Of a DNA stretch of 64,000 nucleotides, positions 1-9,755 are shown in pieces. The stretch spans positions 372,001-436,000 of the forward strand of contig JABYQQ010000023.1 in assembly GCA_022605405.1 (NCBI GenBank), given 5' to 3'. Source of the DNA: Earliella scabrosa. Its lineage: Eukaryota; Basidiomycota; Agaricomycetes; Polyporales; Polyporaceae. A program made the position numbers and the translations under genes. The notes under the pieces were generated by a model that made no database searches, was not told the origin of the DNA, and worked only from the letters and a program-made list of their open reading frames with translations. The stretch's first letter is position 1. Each line of letters opens with the position of its first letter.

Positions 1-1386
1 ACCGCGTCCGGTCCCCGCGCTCTTCGCGCCGCGGGTGGTGGCTACGCGGTCGAATTTCCTGTACGTAGAATCAGATTAATAATGGGATCTGCCTTCAGTC
101 TCGAGAAGCTGCACGCCAAATTCACGGTGCGGTTTCCGACGACTATGGAGCTGGTACTAGCAATCAGTAAGCGGCATCCGCATACCGTCAAAACGATACT
201 TGCCGTGGACGTCCTGGAACTGATTCACGCGCGTTAGTTCGTCGCCACGCAGGCTGTCATTGTTCCTGGCGCGCGCAGCCAAAAACCAACTTCGCGCCCC
301 ACGTCCTCAGACTGTACGCCGGCGCGGAGGGCGCACACTGCCAAGTCATCAGCATTCTCTCGCAGAGTCGCACCTTGGGATAACCAGCAGGTACCTGGGC
401 CACTCTTCCACAAAGAGAAACGGAGACTCGCCTCGGCCCGGGTGTCGGGACCAACCCTGGATCAACTGCGTCCACCAGTGCCCAACCAGCGCGCCCTAGC
501 GCTATAGAGCACCGGAGCGATTCCTCCGTTTGTACCCTCAGATCGGACATCGATAGCACGACTGCGCAGCGGCGCCCACACTACCTGGATTGTCATCCCA
601 CATCGAAGGTGTCGAAAACCGCACGGGGTCCTCCGCATCGAGGACGAACGGAGCGTAGAATGCAAGTGACACAGGGCGCGCCGTGGGGTCATCGATAGTG
701 GCAAGGATCATGTGTGGCACAAGGGCAGGCGGCTCCAGGCTCCAGCGGGATCGCAGACAGACACATGAGCTACCTATCCTGTGGAGGACAACTAGCGGGC
801 TCTTCGATGCTGCAAAGCAAGCCATAGACCGCAAGGACTCTCAATAGAACGGCACATGTGAGTTTCTCAATGCCTCTCCGGACGATAGACCGACGAGGCT
901 CCTAACTCGTCCACTCCGTTGTCCTCACGATCATCATCGAGGAGAACACCGCCCTCACAGAACGTACGACGGTGGGGAGGGCTTGACGCCCTCCCGGAAA
1001 GGAATCCTCGACACGACTCTATCGCTCTCCACCAAAACGAACCTATGCCCTTACCCGCCATGAATATTGACGAGTCTAGCACAACAGGTAAAGCCGGACG
1101 CGTGCGATGTGGAGGTCGACACCAACAGCAGGTGCTGTGCCACTCGGAGGTGCTGTACGAGTAGGTCATACGGATGCGCATGGATGTACACGGGATCCGG
1201 GGTCTGATCGGCTTAAGTCGAGGTGGGTGGTGATCTCCGGACCTCGCGCGTTCGTAGTGACTCAAAGGTTAGGTTCAACGATGACGAGCTCACTGCATTG
1301 ACCGATACATTGGACGTAGTTCAACAGCATTCCAACGGGCACTTCTATCTGATTGTGTCATCGCAGTCAGATCGGAGCGGAACACA
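1..1386. other. No gene recognised (window start)
   Basis: Several short overlapping open frames occur on both strands, but none has recognisable motifs or plausible splice signals. The stretch lies 3' of the interrupted F-box gene that ends at 1387 on the minus strand, so part of it may be that gene's 3' untranslated region. Confidence 0.5.
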
Positions 1387-1492
1387 CTAGGCGAGCGGTA
1401 CGTACCCTTCAGTTCCCGGATCCGAGTCCGCCACATCGCTGCATACTACCTTGCATACGACCCGTTGCATCTGCACGATCAGGTTTCGATAG
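1387..1492 (-). pseudogene. 3' tail of the F-box gene, cut off by the copia insertion
   Basis: When the element at 1493-8017 and one copy of its GATAG target duplication are removed, the reading frame of the F-box gene at 8018-9755 continues here without a stop for about 34 codons and ends at a TAG at 1387-1389. The uninterrupted gene would be 1839 nt, or 612 residues plus stop. This tail is now 6.5 kb from its gene and is not expected to be translated with it. The continuity is read directly from the sequence; that this was the ancestral end is inference, because the stop could also have been reached through an intron. Confidence 0.7.
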
Positions 1493-2072
1493 TGATGAAC
1501 TTCAGACCTGGAAGGCTGGGAGCCGACTGTAAGTCGAACAGAGAGAGATCTTCAGTCAGTGAGCGAACGACTATATTGCATAGATAAGTACCTGTAAGTC
1601 GAACAGAGAGAGACTACAAGTACTTAGTCAGTAAGTAAGTAGAGAGCATATGTATGTATGAGACTTACTCTTCAGTCAGTGAGCGAACGACTGAAGAGCA
1701 GAGGCGAAATGTGAGCTGCTTATATAGAGAGAGGGAAGGTAGCTGAGTAAGCGTAGAAAGCAGTCACATGTTAGCCACAAGACGATGAGTAAGAGGCATA
1801 CAAGGCTATGGTGCGAGGATGAGTCAGTATGACGCAAGGATGAGCACCAAGTCTGAGTCAGACATAAGGTCTGGAACTATCCGGAACATCGTAGAACGCA
1901 CTGGTACGTAGAGGTAAAGTCCGGAAAGAAAGAACTATCGTACAGATGCAGAGTTATCTATATATAGTAACGAAGAAGCATAGCCCATGCTGTGCGTCAT
2001 GTGAACGCATAGCCACAAGTCCATATGGGGACATATCGGTCCGGACAGTGCCGGATAACCCTAAGTTCAACA
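1493..2072 (-). repeat. 3' LTR of the copia element (580 bp)
   Basis: It starts and ends with the same TG/CA termini as the copy at 7438-8017, and no difference was noticed between the two. Compared with the 460-bp solo LTRs elsewhere in the window it carries about 120 extra bp, bounded by repeated copies of the motif TCAGTCAGTGAGCGAACGAC. Confidence 0.95.
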
Positions 2073-2081
2073 CTCCCACTC
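2073..2081 (-). other. Polypurine tract
   Basis: GAGTGGGAG on the minus strand directly abuts the 3' LTR, where plus-strand DNA synthesis is primed. The Gag-Pol stop (TGA at 2084-2086) lies immediately upstream. Confidence 0.75.
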
Positions 2082-2083
2082 GT

Positions 2084-5000
2084 TCAAGATGTGACATAAG
2101 CAAGACCAATCTCTTGGACAAACTTCGACTGAATTGCCAAAGGCACATTCTTAGTCAGAGCGTCGGCGAGTTGATCCGCAGTCGCTACATAGAAGATCTC
2201 GGTCGATCCCAACTCCACCTGCTCTCGGATGAAGTGGTATCTAACCTCGATGTGCTTGGTCCGGCGGTCGATCACGGGATTGACAGACAGGAAGATAGAC
2301 CCCTGATTGTCAAGACACATGGGAGTTGGTCGAGACATGTCATCGCCGAGTTCTTCACCGAAAGTCCTCAGCCACACCAATTGACGACAAGTGTCAGAGG
2401 CCGCTTTATACTCCGCTTCGGTCGAGGAAAGCGAAATGGTAGGCTGACGCCGCGATGCCCACGATATAGCAGCACCTGCCATCAGAAAGATGAAGCCAGA
2501 GGTAGAATGCCGATCATCACGGTCTTCAGCCCAGTCCGAATCGGAGTACGAAATCAGACCGTCATTAGACGCTCCCTGGTAGCGCAGCCGGTACGCCTTA
2601 GTACCCTGAAGATACCGGAGGACATACTTGGCATAGTGAAGATGCGCGTCTGAGGGATTGGCATTGAACTTCGAAAGCCGCGTGACAGCAAAGGCTATGT
2701 CGGGCCGCGTACCGAGCATGGCGTACAGAAGACTGCCAATCAAGCTCTGATAGCGCTGACGCGACGCATCGGTGGCGGTGTGCTCAGATGACTCTAGAAC
2801 AGCACCAGCAGGGAGAGGGGTACGCGACGGCTTACAGTCGGCCATGTGAAAGCGCTCGAGAACGGACTGGATGTACTCTTCCTGGTCGATCTCGATGATC
2901 CGCGTAGCACGGTCACGAGTGATGCGAAGACCAAGGAAACGCTGAACTGGTCCCAAGTCCGTCATTTTGTACTGCTTAGAAAGCGAACGCTTCACGTGCT
3001 GTATGTGACCAGGCTGATCGCCGAGGAGAAGTAGATCGTCGACATAAAGAACGACGATAGTGACGTGATCCCCCCCTTGTCGCCGATATACATAGATCCC
3101 GGCATCGGAATAGGTCCGTTTGAATCCCAGGCTAATAAGCGACTGGTGGATTTTCACGTTCCACTGACGGGATGCCTGCTTAAGACCGTAGATTGCCTTT
3201 TTCAGCAGACACACGTGATCCTCCTTGCCAGGAACGATCCAACCTTCCGGCTGTTCCATGTAGATCTCCTCATCCAGATCGCCGTTAAGGAACGCGGTCT
3301 TGACATCCATTGACTCGATGTCCCAGTCCTCAAGCGCTGCATGCGCGAGGAGGTACCGGATAGACTCGAACCGCGCCACAGGGGAGAAGGTCTCGTGATA
3401 GTCCTCGCCCCACACCTGAGTGAAACCCTTAGCGACTAGACGAGCTTTGTACCGCCCATCATGCTTGATGTCATAGACCCAGCGGTTGGAGACCACGTGC
3501 CGATCTTTTGGACGAGGGACAAGGACCCAAGTCTTATTCTCGAGCAACGAGTCATACTCCGCTTTCTCCGCATCACGCCATTTCTCAGCTTCAGGCGACT
3601 TCATGGCTTCCTTGTGGGAGTTTGGAATGCCAGTTTTGTACTGAGACGCCATGAGAAACATGAGAAGTGCTTGGTCCTCTCGCTGCGTGCCATCCGGATC
3701 AGTCCGGGCATCAACTTTAGCCGGTGGCTCATCGCCGTACACGTTATCACGAGTCTTTGACTCGGACCGTTTACCCGCATTCTCACGCCGTGGTCTGTCA
3801 CGCGCAAGGCTGGGAGGTTGTTCTCCCACTGGAGGGTGACGTCCTCGCTTGTGAGCAGGCTTAGGCGGTGGTACAGCAGGCGGTTGAGGCGGTTGCGGCG
3901 GCGGAGGAGCAGGGGCGTCGGCTGGAGGAGGCGCTTCAGCAGGAGGAGGCTGAGCATCCGCTGGAGGGTCAGGTGGTTGATCTGGGAGTTCAGGAACAAT
4001 CTCGGGATGGAGGTCGTCCTCATGACCGTCGACATCGGCTTCGGAAGCCTTATCAGACTGATCATCTGGGAACGGATGGTCATCCGGGGTAACAGGATGG
4101 TTGCCGGGGAGTTTACGAGCAGGGAAAGACTCTTCATCGAATGTCACATCGCGAGACACTACGATAGAGCGGTTGGCTGGATTCCAAAACTTATACCCCT
4201 TGGAACCAGACTCATACCCCACGAAGATCATCTCGACAGCCTTCTTGTCGAGTTTCCCTTCGCGCTTTGCCTTCTGCACGTGTACAAAGGCTTTGCACCC
4301 AAACACTCGGAAGTAGGAGACGTCCGGAACGGTTCCGTCCCACTTGGTGATGGGGCATTGCCATTTGTGTCGACGCATCGGTTGACGATTGTAGATATGA
4401 ACGGCTGCATCAACGGCGAGTTGCCAGAAACCGTGACTAAGACCTGCCTGATGGAGCATGGCCATGGCCTTTTCGACGATAGTACGGTTCCAGCGCTCAG
4501 CGCGTCCATTCTGCTGCGGAGAGCCAGGCATGGTCTTCTGGTGCTCGATCCCGTGCGAACGAAGAAGCTCAGAGAACTCGGTAGAAGTGTATTCTCCCCC
4601 TCGGTCCGAGCGGACCTTCTTGATCTTTCGACCGGTCTGGGTCTCAGCCCACGCCTTGTAGTCGAGGAACGCTTGGAACGCATCCGACTTCGACTTAAGG
4701 TAGTAAGCACGGGCGAGTCCGGAGTAGTCATCAATGAAACCGGCGAAATACTTGTAACCTCCGATAGCTTGTGTGCGCATCGGGCCATCAAGATCGGTGT
4801 GAACGAGCTCGAGTGGTTCCGTAGCACGCTTATCAGAAGGCGGGAAGGGGAGTCGAGTGGATTTGCCCCAGGCACATCCCTCACACGGTTCATCTTCGTC
4901 TTCAGGGGAATCAACAGAATCAACCCCTCGGACGTTCTTCGGGAGATGGCGCAGCGCATCCTTGCCGAGATGACCAAAGCGACGGTGCAAGGTACGAAAG

Positions 5001-6916
5001 CGGCTGACGTTAAGATGAACACGCTGGCCATTGTGAAGTTCGAGCTTAGCCCAGTAGATATTGCTCAGGACGTTGTACTCCGCTTCAAGGATCTTGCGAC
5101 CCTTGATTCGAATCGTCGAACCAAATTTGACAGCGCCTTCTGGCAGCTTGTCAAAGATGCACATCTTCCCATCTCCTTGAACAAGGGAGTACCCGTTGCG
5201 TTCAATGGTGCCTGTCGAGAAGATGCGACCTCTCAACTTCGGGATGTAGTACACATGGGTGAGCGCGATCGGAACTTTGTCACCATCAACCCAAGTGTTA
5301 CCACGGACTGTGCCCTTCCCGAGAGCAAGGATCATGTTGCTCGCATCAGCAGTATTGAAGCTGATGGGCGTATCAAACGGCTGATACTCGGAGAAGTCAC
5401 TTAGGTCGCCCGTGATGTGTTGAGAGGCACCTGAGTCCATCAGCCATGCAGTCCAGTTCTCACTAGAGGCAACGAGGGCCTCGGGGTAGAAAGAACCAAC
5501 AATGTTAGACGACGCAACTACATTTACAGACTGAGACTCGACGACGGTATGCGCATGGGGCTGATTGTCCTTGTTATTCCCTTTGTCCTTGTCCTTATCC
5601 TTGTCCTTCGCCTTTCCCTTTCCCTTGCCTTTGCCCTTGGGCTTCTTCTCGGGATGCTTGTCCCAGCAGTTAGACTCATGATGATTAGAGCCACCGCAGT
5701 GAGAGCAAGGACCCTTAGGCTTAGGCTTGGTCTGCGAGACCCGGTTCGCAGATTGTCCGGCCTTGCGCAGCGACTCCTCGGCCAAGGTCTTGGACATGAT
5801 GTCCTCGACGGTGACCTTGTCGACGTCGATGGTCGCCATGAGCGCAGAGATCATAGACCGATAAGACTCCGGAATCTTCGACAGAAGGAGGAGGGCCTTC
5901 ATCTGGGCAGAGAGCGTCACCTTGTTCTTGGTGATGTCATCCATGCGGTTGACGATACGCATCATCTGATCCTGGAGGGGCTTCTGCTCATTCATCCGAG
6001 GTTCAGCCACAAGGGTCTCGAACTGTCCCCAGACGTGAGCGCTGTTCGGCGTGCCAAACTTGTCCTTCAGGGACTTCCACATGTCCGCTGCGGTCTGTTC
6101 CCGAGATGTAGTGGTAGAGGACCCACTGGTTGTAACGGTGTCGAGAATTTCCGCATCGAGGATGTAATGGAAGCTCTGAGCGACCCGCATGTACATCATG
6201 CCGCGAGCCTGCCCGTCGAGCTTGTCCCAGGACTCCTGCTTGTCAGCAGCAGTCGGACGTTTGGTCTTGCCGTTGACGACGTCCCAACAGCCCATGAAGA
6301 TGAAATAGCCCTTCATCTTGGCAGACCAGTCGGTGTACTGGTTCGCCGACGAAAGGGAAGGGATAGAGTCGAGCTTGACGTCTCCCATGATTGATAATAG
6401 AAAGTGCGATGAGTCGAGATAGTCCTCCGAGAAGTCTACAGATGTTGTTACCGGTGTGACCGGCGGAAGCGGTGTTGCGATAGGAGGAGGTAACTCGACG
6501 AGAGGAGGAGGGAGAGTCTCGAATGGCTCAGGGATAACCTCCGGAGTAGGAGGGATTAGGACGATGAAAGGAAGAGGAGTGGTATAGGGTGTGTCTGATG
6601 CGACTGGAAGGGCAGTGTTGACTCCAGCAAGGAAATCCTCCTGATCGGGTGATGGAAGAGCCCACTTGAATGTGCCAGGATATTTTTCGGGTCGGACTCC
6701 GTTGTACCGATGAGGACAAAGTTCTCGGTTACAGTTGTACCAGAAGCCGTCCGAGTGGAGATGAGAGTCCGAAGGGAACTCCTCGTCTAGGATGTGGGGA
6801 CGATCCCGGCAAGAATCAGCAGTGGGTACGTAGTCAGAGGAGTCAGATGACGACTGGGAGTCAATCAGATCCTCGACTTCCACCTCAGAGGGAGGAGATG
6901 CTGGTGTCGGCTCCAA
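2084..6916 (-). CDS. Copia-type Gag-Pol polyprotein, 1610 aa
   Basis: A single open frame encodes all functions in Ty1/copia order. It has a Gag domain at roughly residues 180-400, a zinc knuckle of form CX2CX4HX4C (starting CSHCGG), an aspartic protease with DSGASQH, a pre-integrase zinc region, and an integrase core with HTD, DDYSG and a DRGGEY..E triad. Reverse transcriptase follows with KARLVAKGFTQ and the catalytic YVDDLLLL, then RNase H with SDSDWAED and a C-terminal TKHIEVRYHFIRE block. The integrase-before-RT order identifies the superfamily. The first 176 residues are an acidic, then proline-rich extension before the internal ATG at 6388, which begins MGDVKLDSIP and resembles the usual Gag start, so the true initiation site is uncertain. 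No frameshift or stop was seen. Confidence 0.95.
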   Translation of the reverse strand: MEPTPASPPSEVEVEDLIDSQSSSDSSDYVPTADSCRDRPHILDEEFPSDSHLHSDGFWYNCNRELCPHRYNGVRPEKYPGTFKWALPSPDQEDFLAGVNTALPVASDTPYTTPLPFIVLIPPTPEVIPEPFETLPPPLVELPPPIATPLPPVTPVTTSVDFSEDYLDSSHFLLSIMGDVKLDSIPSLSSANQYTDWSAKMKGYFIFMGCWDVVNGKTKRPTAADKQESWDKLDGQARGMMYMRVAQSFHYILDAEILDTVTTSGSSTTTSREQTAADMWKSLKDKFGTPNSAHVWGQFETLVAEPRMNEQKPLQDQMMRIVNRMDDITKNKVTLSAQMKALLLLSKIPESYRSMISALMATIDVDKVTVEDIMSKTLAEESLRKAGQSANRVSQTKPKPKGPCSHCGGSNHHESNCWDKHPEKKPKGKGKGKGKAKDKDKDKDKGNNKDNQPHAHTVVESQSVNVVASSNIVGSFYPEALVASSENWTAWLMDSGASQHITGDLSDFSEYQPFDTPISFNTADASNMILALGKGTVRGNTWVDGDKVPIALTHVYYIPKLRGRIFSTGTIERNGYSLVQGDGKMCIFDKLPEGAVKFGSTIRIKGRKILEAEYNVLSNIYWAKLELHNGQRVHLNVSRFRTLHRRFGHLGKDALRHLPKNVRGVDSVDSPEDEDEPCEGCAWGKSTRLPFPPSDKRATEPLELVHTDLDGPMRTQAIGGYKYFAGFIDDYSGLARAYYLKSKSDAFQAFLDYKAWAETQTGRKIKKVRSDRGGEYTSTEFSELLRSHGIEHQKTMPGSPQQNGRAERWNRTIVEKAMAMLHQAGLSHGFWQLAVDAAVHIYNRQPMRRHKWQCPITKWDGTVPDVSYFRVFGCKAFVHVQKAKREGKLDKKAVEMIFVGYESGSKGYKFWNPANRSIVVSRDVTFDEESFPARKLPGNHPVTPDDHPFPDDQSDKASEADVDGHEDDLHPEIVPELPDQPPDPPADAQPPPAEAPPPADAPAPPPPQPPQPPAVPPPKPAHKRGRHPPVGEQPPSLARDRPRRENAGKRSESKTRDNVYGDEPPAKVDARTDPDGTQREDQALLMFLMASQYKTGIPNSHKEAMKSPEAEKWRDAEKAEYDSLLENKTWVLVPRPKDRHVVSNRWVYDIKHDGRYKARLVAKGFTQVWGEDYHETFSPVARFESIRYLLAHAALEDWDIESMDVKTAFLNGDLDEEIYMEQPEGWIVPGKEDHVCLLKKAIYGLKQASRQWNVKIHQSLISLGFKRTYSDAGIYVYRRQGGDHVTIVVLYVDDLLLLGDQPGHIQHVKRSLSKQYKMTDLGPVQRFLGLRITRDRATRIIEIDQEEYIQSVLERFHMADCKPSRTPLPAGAVLESSEHTATDASRQRYQSLIGSLLYAMLGTRPDIAFAVTRLSKFNANPSDAHLHYAKYVLRYLQGTKAYRLRYQGASNDGLISYSDSDWAEDRDDRHSTSGFIFLMAGAAISWASRRQPTISLSSTEAEYKAASDTCRQLVWLRTFGEELGDDMSRPTPMCLDNQGSIFLSVNPVIDRRTKHIEVRYHFIREQVELGSTEIFYVATADQLADALTKNVPLAIQSKFVQEIGLAYVTS

Positions 6917-7425
6917 AACTGTGGTCTAGAAGGGTGCGATGATTGACGATGCCACGTGCGAAACGGTAGATGGGGAACACCTATTGAGGCGAGCCAAGAA
7001 AGTCAGGAAGCTGGAGATCCCGACAATCTGGATAGAAGTTGCCAACTGTGCCCAGAAAGACTATAGTAGCTATACGAGAGCAAAGGGTACGGTAAGGAGG
7101 GTCCACACGGTTGTCCTCCGTCTCCAAAGGTGATAAGCACCCCGGATACAACTGCTGGCGGGCGCAAGTGCGTGGCCTGGCAGAGGGATACCTGAAAGCC
7201 CAAATGCCTCGAGAGCACAACAGGCTGTACAACAGTACTAGCTACGCGACAACTATACAAAAGCGCTCAGGGCTGCGTCACGAGCGCAGGAATGTCCCCC
7301 TGGCAGCAGTGTCGGCGGGCACAGTCAAGAGGTGAGGAAAGATGGAGGGAGCACGGGCAGAGAGTCGACGAAGAGAGAGGTGTGCGCACGAAGATGTCGA
7401 CGAAGTAGCAACCGGTCAGAGCGCA

Positions 7426-7437
7426 GGGCTCATAACC
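7426..7437 (-). other. Primer-binding site, initiator tRNA-Met half-tRNA type
   Basis: The first 12 bases after the 5' LTR on the minus strand are GGTTATGAGCCC. This is complementary to the anticodon stem-loop of initiator tRNA-Met, which has CAU in a CUCAUAACC context, and not to the tRNA 3' end. Priming from an internally cleaved tRNA-Met is known for copia and Ty5-type elements. The same 12 bases follow the LTRs of the unrelated inverted pair at 47959 and 54182. Confidence 0.85.
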
Positions 7438-8017
7438 TGATGAACTTCAGACCTGGAAGGCTGGGAGCCGACTGTAAGTCGAACAGAGAGAGATCTTCAG
7501 TCAGTGAGCGAACGACTATATTGCATAGATAAGTACCTGTAAGTCGAACAGAGAGAGACTACAAGTACTTAGTCAGTAAGTAAGTAGAGAGCATATGTAT
7601 GTATGAGACTTACTCTTCAGTCAGTGAGCGAACGACTGAAGAGCAGAGGCGAAATGTGAGCTGCTTATATAGAGAGAGGGAAGGTAGCTGAGTAAGCGTA
7701 GAAAGCAGTCACATGTTAGCCACAAGACGATGAGTAAGAGGCATACAAGGCTATGGTGCGAGGATGAGTCAGTATGACGCAAGGATGAGCACCAAGTCTG
7801 AGTCAGACATAAGGTCTGGAACTATCCGGAACATCGTAGAACGCACTGGTACGTAGAGGTAAAGTCCGGAAAGAAAGAACTATCGTACAGATGCAGAGTT
7901 ATCTATATATAGTAACGAAGAAGCATAGCCCATGCTGTGCGTCATGTGAACGCATAGCCACAAGTCCATATGGGGACATATCGGTCCGGACAGTGCCGGA
8001 TAACCCTAAGTTCAACA
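7438..8017 (-). repeat. 5' LTR of the copia element (580 bp)
   Basis: This is the upstream LTR on the minus strand, directly followed by the primer-binding site at 7426-7437. It contains a TATATAAG box and should drive the genomic transcript. The interrupted F-box frame reads about 39 codons into this LTR before meeting a stop at 7899. Confidence 0.95.
7664..7671 (-). promoter_or_regulatory. Putative TATA box in the 5' LTR
   Basis: TATATAAG on the minus strand lies inside the 5' LTR, about 750 bp upstream of the Gag-Pol start at 6916. The same box is present in the other LTR copies. Its position agrees with a U3/R promoter of an LTR element. No transcript evidence is available. Confidence 0.5.
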
Positions 8018-9755
8018 GATAGCGCTGACTACGGCGCTGCCCGTCGATGAATTCCAAGTGAAGTTCGTGCAGCTGTGAGTTGAACATGCACTTGCGGGTC
8101 CACAGACACCCTTGCAAAGATTCCAGAAAGTTGAGGCAGCAGGGGATGTGCTCGATTTGTAGGCGGCGCAGCTTTGGAAGGAGGCATTGGAGGGTGGCAG
8201 AGCCTTCAACTTCGAATAGAGGTTTGCGTGGCGGCGGATCGCTTGGTTGGGTGCGCAGCTGACTGGTCCAGAGCGCGCGAACGAGTGGCATAGGAGAGGA
8301 GGCTTCTGATTCGTGGATGTAGAACTCGAGACGCTCTATACGCGGAAAGGTAGCGAAGAGGTCGATCAAGGTGTCTGTGGTGGCTCTGTGCTTAGGGCCG
8401 CTCGACGTTTGGGCAATGTCTTCCACGGAGAGCCTGATCTCCTCGATGGGGGAGACGCGGAATAACTGGGTGAAGTCGCGCAAGGCATTGTCGAAGCTGT
8501 ACCCCCAACAACGAGTGGCATCGCTTTCCATTGCCACAAACACCGTGAGGCTTCCGCCATCTCGAGTATCTGCCCAACAGAATAGCCTGGAGTAGTCGTA
8601 ATCCGTATCCGAGGTCCGCTCCGTGCTGAGTATAGCGGCTCTTGTGTGTTGATATAAAGGAATCCAGCGAGGATCTTCAGGGAGGATGTCCATCAGCCCG
8701 ATAGACTCATCCTCCCCCTCTTCCCCCACAAAACTCGCCATCGAGACGAAGAGTCGGATGTGTTGGTTGAGGTGGAGATGGGACAGCAACGCCCGAAGAG
8801 GTTCTGGCTTGCTGTGCGATAGTGACAGAGTAGTCAAATCGGGGAAGTGGACGATGCGAGTGGAGATGAAAGGGCCTTCGGTGGTGAACGATTCGTTGTC
8901 AAAGAAGGGGAACGAGTTTCCAAGTTCAAGATGACGCAGAGGACCGCGGGAGCATTGCTCAAGGACCTCGAGGAAGTTGTCAAAGGTGAATAAGGGGTGA
9001 AACATGGGGGCATCCATCAGGTGAAGGTGTGTCAAACGACGTAGGATAGGAGCCGCCCAGTCAATCTGGACGGACGCACAGCGTATCGTGGTGAGAGCGG
9101 GAAAGCGGGCGTGATTGAGGTCGAACCACCCAACAATGCCTCCAACGCCCGAGTGCTGCCATCGATTACACATGACCTCCTCCAACACCGGCATGTCCAC
9201 GCGCGAGAGCTGCTTGAGACAACAGTATGTGCTCATGTCAGGGCGGAGAAAGAATAACTTGCGAATGTGGCGGGCGTGGGCGACGAGCAGGTATATGGCC
9301 GTCGGAACGATCCTAGCTGTATGGAAGATAACCTCCACAGCTTGCCGACGGGAGCGGCGCAGAGCAAGTTCCAGCCAGCGGCTATCGTGGTAGACTGCGA
9401 TGTTTGTCCACAGGGACGATTTCTCGTACGCGATATCACGCCAGTACCGGCATACGAGGGTGAGCGGGAGCCATGTCGAGACCTCGGCAGGATAGCCCCA
9501 GTCGGTATATTGAGTGGAGTACCAGGTGACTGGTGCGGCAGCGAAGGAGAAGATCTCTCCTAGAATCTCTGCAGGGAGCTTCTCGATGCGCGACGCCCGA
9601 CTAGCGACTAGTGGGAGTAGGGGTAGGGTGGCTTGCATTTGCGCGGGAAGCGCGACGTGGCAGTTGGTGGACGTAATTGCCTCCGCTGGATCCTCGATGT
9701 CCCTGACTTGGAGTATGAGATGCAGAGAAAGAGGGTCCTGGGAGTACACTGGCAT
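8018..9755 (-). pseudogene. F-box protein gene disrupted by the copia element
   Basis: The frame from ATG at 9755 encodes about 579 native residues before the element. An F-box-like motif follows at about residues 58-110 (IEKLPAEILGEIF, then LTLVCRYWRDIAYEKSSLW), after which come leucine-rich segments typical of the large basidiomycete F-box families. F-box proteins normally bind Skp1 and select SCF ubiquitin ligase substrates; the substrate here is unknown. The coding sequence is intronless as far as it goes. The insertion replaces the last ~33 residues with about 39 LTR-encoded residues ending at 7899, so a nearly full-length but altered protein could still be made. I treat the gene as disrupted; loss of function is inference. 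Confidence 0.8.

Larger units (their letters stand above)
1493..8017 (-). mobile_element. Intact Ty1/copia LTR retrotransposon, recent insertion
   Basis: This is a complete 6.5-kb element read on the minus strand. It has two 580-bp LTRs (7438-8017 is 5', 1493-2072 is 3') that look identical by eye, termini TG..CA, a primer-binding site next to the 5' LTR, a polypurine tract next to the 3' LTR and one uninterrupted Gag-Pol frame. The flanking 5-bp direct repeats GATAG at 1488-1492 and 8018-8022 are a target-site duplication. Identical LTRs and an open polyprotein mean a young insertion that may still be able to move. It landed in the last part of an F-box coding region in the same orientation. 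A shorter 460-bp LTR of the same family occurs twice as solo LTRs at 49.3 and 52.4 kb. Confidence 0.95.

Noticed and set aside
3818..5404. 528-codon plus-strand open frame
   Set aside because: It is antisense to the intact copia Gag-Pol frame, has Arg/Leu-rich shadow composition and no motifs.
7899..8017. Extra C-terminal ~39 residues of the F-box frame
   Set aside because: They are encoded by the LTR. The same LTR sequence also tails other frames at 2072 and 49376, so they are not native to the F-box protein.
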